The notes below the pieces were generated by a model, which did not search any database, was not told the DNA's origin, and was given only the letters and a program-made list of their open reading frames with translations. Source: an uncultured Clostridia bacterium (GTDB lineage: Bacteria; Bacillota; Clostridia; Oscillospirales; Ruminococcaceae). Taken from it: DNA of 40,815 nt. A program made the translations under genes and the position numbers. The stretch's first letter is position 1. Each line of letters starts with the position of its first letter. The stretch covers positions 1 through 40,815 of the forward strand of contig CANRLW010000009.1 of assembly GCA_947631575.1 (NCBI GenBank), in the 5' to 3' direction. Of this stretch, positions 24,549 to 31,912 are shown piece after piece.

Positions 24549-25982
24549 TTATTCGCTGAGTTTTTTCGTTAAATATTCCTGTATAGCTTTCGGCGAGGCA
24601 AGACCTTTAAGCGCCTTGTTTGCCTGTCCCATAAAGAAACCGAACACCTTTTTATCTCCGTTCTTGTATTGTTCCACGGGTTTGGGGTTGTTTGCTATTA
24701 TCTCATCGATAGTTTTCGCAAGAAGATCGCTGTCCTCTTTTATCCACAGATCGTCTTTATCCGCGATGTCATCGGGCTTTTCTCCCGTTTCTATCATCTT
24801 TCCGAGAACGACCTTTGCATTAGACTGTGAGAGCTTGTCGGTTTGTAAAAGTTCAACAAGCCTTGCAAATTCAGCTCCCGTAAACTTGAGGGTTTCCATG
24901 TCCGCCTCGCCGAGGTTTATTCTTCTCATAAGCTCGCCGACAATGTAATTCGCTACAGCTTTCGGGTTGTTGTATGCGGAGATCGCCTCGTCAAAGAAAT
25001 CGCAGACTTTCTTGTCACCAACGATTATATCGGCGTCCGCTTTTTTTAGACCGAGGGAATTTACATAGCGCTCAACTCTCTGCTCGGGAAGTTCGGGGAT
25101 AGAGTTCTTTATTTCTTCAAGCTCTTCTTCAGTGAAAATTATCGGCGGAATGTCGGGGTCGGGGAAGTAGCGGTAGTCGTGCGCGTCCTCTTTCGAGCGC
25201 ATAGCCGTGGTTTCTCCGAGAGCCTCGTTAAAGCGGCGCGTTTCCTGTATGACTCTCTCTCCGCTGTCTAAAAGCTCCTCCTGCCTGTCAATTTCTATTT
25301 CGATCGCCTTCGCTATGGCTTTGAGCGAGTTTAAGTTTTTAAGCTCCGTCCTTGTGCCAAGCTCGGCGCTACCCTTCGGGGCAATTGAAATGTTCACGTC
25401 ACATCTTATAGAACCCTGTTCCATCTTGCAGTCGCAGATACCCGCGTATTGCAAAAGCAGCTTTACCTTTTCCATAAAAGCTATAACTTCGTCCGCGCTG
25501 TGGAAATCAGGCTCTGTCACTATCTCAATAAGCGGTATCCCGCAGCGGTTATAGTCCGCAAGAGATATCCTGTTCACCTCGTCATGAACAAGCTTTCCCG
25601 CGTCCTCTTCAAGGTGTATGCGGTTTATCCTTATAGTCTTTTCTTCGCCGTTTACATTTATCTTTACATTTCCCGAAAGACAAACGGGGCGCGGCATCTG
25701 CGATATCTGATATGCTTTGGGCAGGTCGGGATAAAAATAGTTTTTTCTGTCCCATTTTGTAAATCTTGAAATCTCGCAGTTCATCACATATCCCGCTTTT
25801 ATGATATATTCAACGGCTTTTCTGTTAAGAACGGGGAGCGTTCCGGGCATACCGCTGCATACGGGGCAGCAGCGCGAGTTTGGAGTTCCTCCGAACTCAG
25901 CCGAACAGGTACAGAAAACTTTCGATTTTGTCAGCAGCTCCGCGTGTATCTCAAGACCCATTGTCGGAAAATAAGCGCTCAT
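24549..25982 (-). CDS. gatB: aspartyl/glutamyl-tRNA(Asn/Gln) amidotransferase subunit B
   Basis: This 477-residue kinase/transferase subunit of GatCAB converts Glu-tRNA(Gln) (and often Asp-tRNA(Asn)) to the amidated form. Diagnostic segments are GLEIHAELLTKSKVFCTC, CCPVCSGMPGTLPVLN, KNYFYPDLPKAYQISQ and LEEDAGKLVHD, plus the C-terminal YqeY-like tail domain ending EYLTKKL. The start at 25982 follows AGGAGGTGG. It lies 15 bp downstream of gatA in the gatC-gatA-gatB unit. Confidence 0.97.
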   Translation of the reverse strand: MSAYFPTMGLEIHAELLTKSKVFCTCSAEFGGTPNSRCCPVCSGMPGTLPVLNRKAVEYIIKAGYVMNCEISRFTKWDRKNYFYPDLPKAYQISQMPRPVCLSGNVKINVNGEEKTIRINRIHLEEDAGKLVHDEVNRISLADYNRCGIPLIEIVTEPDFHSADEVIAFMEKVKLLLQYAGICDCKMEQGSIRCDVNISIAPKGSAELGTRTELKNLNSLKAIAKAIEIEIDRQEELLDSGERVIQETRRFNEALGETTAMRSKEDAHDYRYFPDPDIPPIIFTEEELEEIKNSIPELPEQRVERYVNSLGLKKADADIIVGDKKVCDFFDEAISAYNNPKAVANYIVGELMRRINLGEADMETLKFTGAEFARLVELLQTDKLSQSNAKVVLGKMIETGEKPDDIADKDDLWIKEDSDLLAKTIDEIIANNPKPVEQYKNGDKKVFGFFMGQANKALKGLASPKAIQEYLTKKLSE

Positions 25983-25997
25983 TTTTATTCCACCTCC

Positions 25998-27446
25998 TTA
26001 AAGTTTCGGCGCGACAGTCTTAAAGTTCTGTTCCCATGCATAAGCGATACGCAGAACAGACTGTTCGTCAAAACGTTTTCCTATTACAGACATTCCTATA
26101 GGAAGTCCGCTTTCGGTATAGCCGCAGGTCGTAGATATTCCGGGAAGTCCTGCGATATTTACCGTTACAGTGCATATATCCGCCGTATACATTTTTACGG
26201 GGTCGTTGTCCTGTTCGCCTATCTTGTAGGCGGGCGTAGGCGCTGTAGGAGTAAGAACAGCGTCGCACTGTTCAAAAATATCGCCGTATTCCTTTATTAT
26301 TTCCTGTTTAAGCGCGAGCGCCTTTTTATAATAAGCATCATAATAACCGCTCGAAAGCGCATAGTTTCCGAGAAGAATACGCCTTTTAACTTCCTCTCCG
26401 AAACCCTTGTTCCTGCTGTCAATTATAAGGTCGTTAAAGGTCCTGCCCTCTCCTCTGAAACCGTACTTTATGCCGTCAAATCTCGAAAGGTTAGATGCAG
26501 CCTCAGCGCACGCTATAAGATAATACGCGGGTATCGCGTATTTAAGTCCGGGAATTGAGCAGTCGATAAGTACCGCGCCTTGTTTTTCAAGCTCCTTTGC
26601 GGCATTCAGTACAGACTCTTTCACGCAGTCGTCAATTGCGTCCGAATAAAATTCTTTCGGCAGCGCTATCTTCATTCCCGCTATGGGCTTGTCAATATCC
26701 GCCGTAAAGTCGGGAACGTCTTTTCTTGCAGACGTTGCGTCATGACGGTCTGCACCGCATATGGCGTTTAAAAGTATCGCGCAGTCATAGGCGTCGTTTG
26801 CAATAGGACCTATCTGGTCGAGCGAGCTTGCAAACGCCACAAGCCCGTATCTCGAAACTCTTCCGTATGTTGGCTTTAATCCCGTAACTCCGCAGAACGA
26901 GGCGGGCTGGCGTATAGAACCGCCCGTGTCCGAGCCGAGAGCCGCGGGCGCAAGCGATGCCGCGACAGCCGCCGCCGAGCCGCCCGAACTTCCTCCGGGT
27001 ACACGTTCTAAGTCATAAGGGTTTTTGGTCTTTGCAAACGCGGAAGTTTGCGTAGAACCGCCCATCGCAAATTCGTCCATGGACGTTTTTCCGAGCAGGA
27101 CATATCCCTGTTCGTTCAGTTTTTCAATAACCGTCGCATTATACGGCGGAACAAAATTCCCCAGCATTTTGCTGGCACAGGTGGTCTTTATACCGTCCGT
27201 GCAGATGTTGTCCTTTATCGCCAGCGGAATGCCCGTAAGCATGGACGCTTGTCCCGCGTCTATTTTTTTCTGCGCGTTTTCCGCGTCGTTCAATGCCGTT
27301 TCTTTCGTGACGGTAATGTAGGAAAGAAGTTCCTTGTCCGTAAGTTCTATTTTCTTTAAATATTCTCCGCAAAGCTCAACAGCGCTTATCTCACGGCTGT
27401 CGAGCATTTTTCTGAGGTCGCGGAGTTTAGCTCTTGTAAGTTCCAT
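25998..27446 (-). CDS. gatA: aspartyl/glutamyl-tRNA(Asn/Gln) amidotransferase subunit A
   Basis: This 482-residue amidase-signature enzyme hydrolyses glutamine and channels ammonia to GatB. The catalytic Lys lies in GIPLAIKDNICTDG near residue 79, the cis-Ser in PGGSSGGSAAAVAAS and the nucleophilic Ser in GSDTGGSIRQPASFCG. The ribosome binding site AAGGAGAGAG precedes the ATG. It is 12 bp downstream of gatC. Confidence 0.97.
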   Translation of the reverse strand: MELTRAKLRDLRKMLDSREISAVELCGEYLKKIELTDKELLSYITVTKETALNDAENAQKKIDAGQASMLTGIPLAIKDNICTDGIKTTCASKMLGNFVPPYNATVIEKLNEQGYVLLGKTSMDEFAMGGSTQTSAFAKTKNPYDLERVPGGSSGGSAAAVAASLAPAALGSDTGGSIRQPASFCGVTGLKPTYGRVSRYGLVAFASSLDQIGPIANDAYDCAILLNAICGADRHDATSARKDVPDFTADIDKPIAGMKIALPKEFYSDAIDDCVKESVLNAAKELEKQGAVLIDCSIPGLKYAIPAYYLIACAEAASNLSRFDGIKYGFRGEGRTFNDLIIDSRNKGFGEEVKRRILLGNYALSSGYYDAYYKKALALKQEIIKEYGDIFEQCDAVLTPTAPTPAYKIGEQDNDPVKMYTADICTVTVNIAGLPGISTTCGYTESGLPIGMSVIGKRFDEQSVLRIAYAWEQNFKTVAPKL

Positions 27447-27458
27447 TTTCTCTCTCCT

Positions 27459-27743
27459 TTATTCCACAACCTTCGGCACTACATAGCAGCTGTCGGTATT
27501 TTCCGCATTTTGAAGAAGTTTTTCCGTATCAAAGGATTTTTCTGGAATATCCTCTCTTGTTTCATTAAAGCGTATTTCGTTTTTGTCCTTTGTGTCGTCA
27601 TATGTGAGGTCAAAGCCCTTTATCTCGTCCATAAGGTCGATTATATCGCTCATTTCTCCCATGACCTTTTCCATTCCTTTTTCATCATAAGAGAGCTTTG
27701 ACAGCCCGCAGAGATGCTCAATGGTTTTCATATCTACTGCCAT
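27459..27743 (-). CDS. gatC: aspartyl/glutamyl-tRNA(Asn/Gln) amidotransferase subunit C
   Basis: This 94-residue GatC wraps around the GatA-GatB interface. It contains IEHLCGLSKLSYDEKGMEKV and the Arg/Asp-rich C-terminus with REDIPEKSF. The ATG at 27743 is preferred over an in-frame ATG at 27764 because AGGAG lies 7 bases upstream of it. It is the first gene of gatCAB, and its leader is interrupted by MITE copy C (27813-28186). Confidence 0.92.
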   Translation of the reverse strand: MAVDMKTIEHLCGLSKLSYDEKGMEKVMGEMSDIIDLMDEIKGFDLTYDDTKDKNEIRFNETREDIPEKSFDTEKLLQNAENTDSCYVVPKVVE

Positions 27744-27789
27744 AAGACAGCTCCTTTCTTTCACTTTTTGAATAAAAAAAGCGCGAATA

Positions 27790-28209
27790 AAATATACATT
27801 ATCATTATATTACAGTCTATATATCAAGCCTAATTAGCGTTGTATGGTTATTCACCAAAGGCAGACAATGCGTACACTGTCAACAGGGGTTGCGGGGACG
27901 GGTAGTCAGTTGACAGTTGACAAGATACAGTATTCAGTAATATCCGAAAGCCACTTCAACGAAATCATTCTTTCCTTTCCCAAACCAACTTGCACGCCCG
28001 ATTTGCGCGTTGCGACGGTGAACAGAGTTGCGGGGGCGGCAGCCCACACGGCAGGGGTGCGGGGACGGAGTCCCCGCAACTCTCCCCCTTCCCCTTCGGG
28101 GAAGGGGGCAGGGGGATAGGGCGAGTGAGCGTAATTTAGAAAAACAACGTTTGAAAAGAACCAAAAATAGGTTTTTATACAAGCTGAAATATACATTATC
28201 ATTATATTA
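27790..28209. repeat. MITE-like element, copy C (core 27813-28186) with exact 23-bp flanking repeats
   Basis: The 374-bp core begins CAGTCTATATATCAAG and ends TTTTTATACAAGCTG. The sequences at 27790-27812 and 28187-28209 are identical 23-bp direct repeats, which is direct evidence of insertion. The interior resembles copy A (GGTTATTCACCAAAGGCAGA, CAACAGGGGTTGCGGGGACG and the GGGGAAGGGGGCAGGGGGAT core) but carries an extra segment with half of a family 2 repeat near 27901-27950. It encodes no credible protein. It separates gatC from its predicted promoter and fills most of the 27744-28210 gap. Confidence 0.9.
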
Positions 28210-28229
28210 TATTTTTGCAAATTTTTCAA
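28201..28229 (-). promoter_or_regulatory. predicted sigma-A promoter of gatCAB
   Basis: On the minus strand TTGAAA (28224-28229), 17 bp, TATAAT (28201-28206). The -10 box lies inside the 23-bp repeat created by the insertion of element C. Transcription would start near 28194 and pass through the whole element. Confidence 0.75.
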
Positions 28230-28456
28230 GCATTATTTCATATTTTTACTAATTTGGAGAAAATGACTATTTTTTTTGAAATTTGACCTTTCCATTCTTG
28301 CAAGTCAAACAAAAAATTTACTTTCATCACAGGCAATTATGCAATTTACGAATAAAAAATACGGTAAATGTTGCAAAATGCGTGCAAAAAGTTATTGAAC
28401 CAAATGGATTTTTACTTAAAAATGAAAGTTCAAAATTTATTTCTTGCAAAAAATGC
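28210..28456. promoter_or_regulatory. AT-rich divergent control region between gatCAB and the glutamate synthase operon
   Basis: About 250 bp without a gene, much richer in A+T than its surroundings. It lies between the minus-strand gat promoter and the plus-strand glt promoter. The palindrome TTGCAA occurs at 28215, 28298, 28371 and 28444, the last three spaced exactly 73 bp apart. The bound factor, if any, is unknown. Confidence 0.4.
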
Positions 28457-28485
28457 TTGACAAAATATAAAAACGGTGTTATAAT
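28457..28485 (+). promoter_or_regulatory. consensus sigma-A promoter of the glutamate synthase operon
   Basis: TTGACA (28457-28462), 17-bp spacer, TATAAT (28480-28485); both hexamers are perfect. Predicted start near 28492. Element D begins 27 bp later, so the leader of the operon is about 340 nt, most of it element sequence. Confidence 0.9.
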
Positions 28486-28498
28486 ATGAAAGTAATTT

Positions 28499-28805
28499 TA
28501 AGAAGAATTATCTTCTTTCAGACTGAATATAAAGTACCATTTGTGATTCTTTTCAAAAGTTTTCTCTCTGAATAACGCTCATTCGCCCTATCCCCCTGAC
28601 CCCCTTCCCCGAAGGGGAAGGGGGGAGAGTTCGGGGCGCTGGGCGCGCCCCGCGCCTCGCCTTTTTAGAGGTTAGATGTAAGAGGTAGGAATTCCGGGGA
28701 GATTTTGAGAGATAAAGCTTTTTGCTTTTAGAGCAAGAGGTTTGATGCTGGCGACTAGAAGGGTAAAGAGCTTTTATACAGGCTGTAAGAAGAATTATCT
28801 TCTTT
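28499..28805. repeat. MITE-like element, copy D (core 28519-28785) with exact 20-bp flanking repeats
   Basis: The 267-bp core begins CAGACTGAATATAAAG and ends CTTTTATACAGGCTG. The flanks 28499-28518 and 28786-28805 are identical 20-bp direct repeats, each itself a palindrome (AAGAAG, AATTAT, CTTCTT). The core is inverted relative to copies A, B and C (CGCCCTATCCCCCTGACC comes first). Its right half carries purine-rich sequence (AGAGGTTAGATGTAAGAGG) related to the segment at 40590-40680. It lies in the 5' leader of the glutamate synthase operon. Confidence 0.9.
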
Positions 28806-28830
28806 TTCAACAATATTAAGGAGTGAGGAT

Positions 28831-29946
28831 ATGCTACAAAAAGAGGGAGAAACAAGAATCCCCGCGGGTTGTGCCATTTCCGGCTTTATAAACAGAAGTG
28901 GCAGACGCACCAGCGGCAGCGTTATTGTAAATTCAATAGCCTGTATGCACGAGCGCTCAAACGGTCTGGGCGGCGGTTATGCGGGATACGGCATTTACCC
29001 CGAGTATAAGAACCAGTATGCTTTCCACGTTTTCTATGACTCAAGCGAGGCGAGAGTAAAGACCGAGGCTTTTCTTGACAGACATTTTGACGTGGTAAAT
29101 CTGTCGAGGATTCCTATTAGAAAAAATCCGAATATAACCGACGAGCCTCTTATATGGCGTTATTTCGTTAATCCTCTGCCGACAAAGCTTGCCGACAGCC
29201 AGCTTGACGAAAGAACGTTTGTCGCGCGCTGTGTTATAAGGATAAACGACCAGATCGACGGAGCGTATGTTTTCTCCAGCGGAAAGAACATGGGCGTATT
29301 TAAAGCGGTAGGTTATCCCGAAGACGTCGGCGACTTCTACCGTCTCGAAGAATACAGCGGCTATGCCTGGACAGTACACGGAAGATACCCGACGAATACT
29401 CCCGGCTGGTGGGGCGGCGCACATCCGTTCTCGCTCCTTGATTATACCATAGTACATAACGGCGAAATATCATCTTATGACGCGAACAGACGCTTTATCG
29501 AGATGTTCGGCTATAAGTGCAATCTTCTTACGGATACCGAAGTTATTACCTATATCATAGATTATCTTCACAGAAGGCTCGGTATGCCGCTTGAAGACGT
29601 TGCAAAGGTCATAGCGTCTCCTTTCTGGAGCGAGCTTGAAAGCGGAAAATTCAGCCCCGAGGACACCGAAAAGTACAGACATTTCAGAAATGTATATTCT
29701 AGCCTTCTCATAACCGGACCTTTCTCCATAATTTTAGGCTATAACAACGGGCTTATGGCGTTAAACGACAGACTGAAACTCCGTTCGATGGTCTGCGCGG
29801 AAAAGGGCGACACCATGTACATTTCGTCCGAGGAATGTTCTATAAGAACGATGTGCCCCGATGTTGACAGAATATGGTCGCCGCGCGGCGGAGAACCTGT
29901 CATAGCCGAACTTGACAAATACGCTGCGGAAAGGGTGGGAAGATAA
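28831..29946 (+). CDS. glutamate synthase, class II glutamine amidotransferase subunit (split GltB)
   Basis: This 371-residue glutaminase part of a split glutamate synthase releases ammonia from glutamine for the FMN subunit next door. The N-terminus has RIPAGCAISGFINRSGRR; Cys14 is the likely nucleophile after removal of a 13-residue leader, as in other Ntn-type amidotransferases. Further typical motifs are MHERSNGLGGGYAGYGIYP, HGRYPTNTPGWWGGAHPF and HNGEISSYDANRRF. The ribosome binding site AAGGAGTGAGG precedes the ATG. It is first gene of a five-gene glt unit plus an ANTAR gene, with the promoter at 28457-28485 separated from it by element D. Confidence 0.9.
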   Translation: MLQKEGETRIPAGCAISGFINRSGRRTSGSVIVNSIACMHERSNGLGGGYAGYGIYPEYKNQYAFHVFYDSSEARVKTEAFLDRHFDVVNLSRIPIRKNPNITDEPLIWRYFVNPLPTKLADSQLDERTFVARCVIRINDQIDGAYVFSSGKNMGVFKAVGYPEDVGDFYRLEEYSGYAWTVHGRYPTNTPGWWGGAHPFSLLDYTIVHNGEISSYDANRRFIEMFGYKCNLLTDTEVITYIIDYLHRRLGMPLEDVAKVIASPFWSELESGKFSPEDTEKYRHFRNVYSSLLITGPFSIILGYNNGLMALNDRLKLRSMVCAEKGDTMYISSEECSIRTMCPDVDRIWSPRGGEPVIAELDKYAAERVGR

Positions 29947-31452
29947 ATGGCAATAAATTTCAATAATCCTCTTTTCGAGGTATTAAGAGACCCCGACCGC
30001 TGCATAAAGTGCAGAGTCTGCGAAAGACAGTGCGCGAACGAGGTACATAAATACGACCCCGATCTTGATAAAATGGTGTCGAACGAGCAGACCTGCGTAG
30101 ACTGTCAGAGATGTGTCTGCCTTTGTCCTACACAGGCGTTAAAGATACGTCCGAATGAAAATCAGTTCCGCTATAACGCAAACTGGAACATGCAGGTCAT
30201 GGAGGAAGTCTACAAGCAGGCTGGCACGGGCGGCGTTCTCCTTTCCGCAATGGGTACTCCGAAAGATTATCCCGTTTACTGGGACAAAATACTTTTAAAC
30301 GCATCACAGGTAACAAACCCGCCTATTGACCCTCTGCGCGAGCCTATGGAAACAAAGACCTTCCTCGGCAAAAAGTCGCAGAAGATAACCTATGACAAAG
30401 AGGGAAAGGCGCATTTTGAAAAAACGCCCTATCTTGAGCTTGATGTTCCGATAATGTTTTCAGCGATGTCATTCGGCTCAATAAGCAAAAATGCACACGA
30501 GAGCCTTGCGAGAGCGGCTACAAAGCTCGGAACGTTCTATAATACGGGCGAGGGCGGACTTCACCGCGACTTTTATAAATACGGCGCAAACACTATCTGC
30601 CAGGTCGCGTCGGGACGTTTCGGCGTTTTCAAGGGATATCTTGACGCGGGCGCGGCGATAGAAATAAAAATGGGACAGGGCGCAAAGCCCGGTATCGGCG
30701 GACATCTTCCCGGAATGAAGATAGACGAGGAAATTTCCAAAACGCGTATGATACCTATGGGCTCGGACGCTATATCTCCCGCTCCTCATCATGATATATA
30801 TTCCATAGAGGACTTACGTCAGCTTGTTTTGTCGCTGAAAGAGGCTACGAATTACGAAAAGCCTGTTATCGTAAAAATAGCGGCGGTACATAATATCGCG
30901 GCAATCGCCTCGGGAATTGCTCGTTCGGGCGCGGATATTATCGCAATAGACGGTTTCAGAGGCGGCACGGGCGCAGCTCCTACGAGAATACGCGACAACG
31001 TGGGAATACCGATAGAGCTTGCTCTGGCAAGCGTTGACGCAAGACTTCGCGACGAGGGAATTAGAAACGATGTTTCTATAGTTGTCGGAGGTTCAATTCG
31101 TTCGGCGGCTGACGTAGTAAAGGCAATAGCTCTCGGCGCGGACGCCGTTTATATCGCGACGGCGGCGCTGCTGTCGCTGGGCTGTCATCTTTGCAGGAGC
31201 TGTAATACGGGTAAGTGCAACTGGGGCATAGCTACCCAGCGCGCCGACCTTGTAAAGCGCCTTAATCCCGCAATAGGCAGCGAAAGACTTGTAAACCTCA
31301 TCACCGCATGGGATCACGAGATAAAAGAAATGATGGGCGGAATGGGTATAAACTCGATCGAGGCGCTCCGCGGAAACAGGCTTATGCTGAGAGGCGTCGG
31401 GCTTACGCAGAAAGAGCTTGACATTCTGGGCATAATGCATGCGGGCGAATAA
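29947..31452 (+). CDS. glutamate synthase FMN/Fe-S catalytic subunit (split GltB)
   Basis: This 501-residue protein opens with a ferredoxin-like domain holding two 4Fe-4S motifs (CIKCRVCERQCANE and CVDCQRCVCLCPTQAL). The FMN-binding synthase TIM barrel follows (MFSAMSFGSISKNAHESL, NTGEGGLHRDF, GQGAKPGIGGHLPG, GSDAISPAPHHDIYSIEDL, IDGFRGGTGAAPTRIRD). The Cys cluster CHLCRSCNTGKCNWGIATQ matches the 3Fe-4S site of glutamate synthases. It makes glutamate from 2-oxoglutarate plus channelled ammonia and two electrons. It starts directly after the amidotransferase gene. Confidence 0.94.
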   Translation: MAINFNNPLFEVLRDPDRCIKCRVCERQCANEVHKYDPDLDKMVSNEQTCVDCQRCVCLCPTQALKIRPNENQFRYNANWNMQVMEEVYKQAGTGGVLLSAMGTPKDYPVYWDKILLNASQVTNPPIDPLREPMETKTFLGKKSQKITYDKEGKAHFEKTPYLELDVPIMFSAMSFGSISKNAHESLARAATKLGTFYNTGEGGLHRDFYKYGANTICQVASGRFGVFKGYLDAGAAIEIKMGQGAKPGIGGHLPGMKIDEEISKTRMIPMGSDAISPAPHHDIYSIEDLRQLVLSLKEATNYEKPVIVKIAAVHNIAAIASGIARSGADIIAIDGFRGGTGAAPTRIRDNVGIPIELALASVDARLRDEGIRNDVSIVVGGSIRSAADVVKAIALGADAVYIATAALLSLGCHLCRSCNTGKCNWGIATQRADLVKRLNPAIGSERLVNLITAWDHEIKEMMGGMGINSIEALRGNRLMLRGVGLTQKELDILGIMHAGE

Positions 31453-31469
31453 CGAAAGGAGCGGCTAAA

Positions 31470-31907
31470 ATGAAAAGAGTTTATGTAAACGAAGATTGGT
31501 GTCTTGCCTGTCATTTGTGCGAATATTATTGCGCTGCGGCAAATTCGGGCGCTCCGAATATGATAAAGGCTTTTAAGACCGAGGGCAAAAAACCTCTTCC
31601 GAGAATAAAAGTCGAAGAGGGAAATGAAGTAAATTTTGCCGTTCAGTGCCGCCATTGCGAGGCAAAACCCTGCGTAAAGGGCTGTATTTCGGGAGCGCTC
31701 TCCGTAAAGGACGGAGTTGTTTCAGTAGATGAAACAAGGTGCGTAGGTTGTTATACCTGCGTGTTGAGCTGTCCTTACGGCTGTATAGTAATTGACGAAG
31801 AGGGACACAGAATACAGAAGTGCGACTTGTGCGTAAAGAACCACAACGGCGAGCCTGCCTGCGTTCAGGGCTGTCCGAACAGAGCCATTGTTTTTGAGGA
31901 GAGGTGA
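31470..31907 (+). CDS. four-cluster 4Fe-4S ferredoxin-type electron transfer protein
   Basis: This 145-residue protein has four Cys-rich motifs: CLACHLCEYYC, CRHCEAKPCVKGC, CVGCYTCVLSCPYGC and CDLCVKNHNGEPACVQGC. That is the plan of the HycB/DmsB-like iron-sulphur subunits. In this operon it probably relays electrons between the FAD/NAD(P) oxidoreductase and the FMN subunit, taking the place of the GltD Fe-S domain. AAAGGAG precedes the ATG. It is followed by an overlapping or abutting oxidoreductase gene. Confidence 0.9.
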   Translation: MKRVYVNEDWCLACHLCEYYCAAANSGAPNMIKAFKTEGKKPLPRIKVEEGNEVNFAVQCRHCEAKPCVKGCISGALSVKDGVVSVDETRCVGCYTCVLSCPYGCIVIDEEGHRIQKCDLCVKNHNGEPACVQGCPNRAIVFEER

Positions 31908-31912
31908 AAAAG

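Noticed and set aside
28492-28830. Canonical ANTAR double-hairpin target in the glt leader
   Set aside because: No pair of closely spaced hairpins with A at loop position 1 and G at position 4 was found; only the duplicated target palindrome exists.
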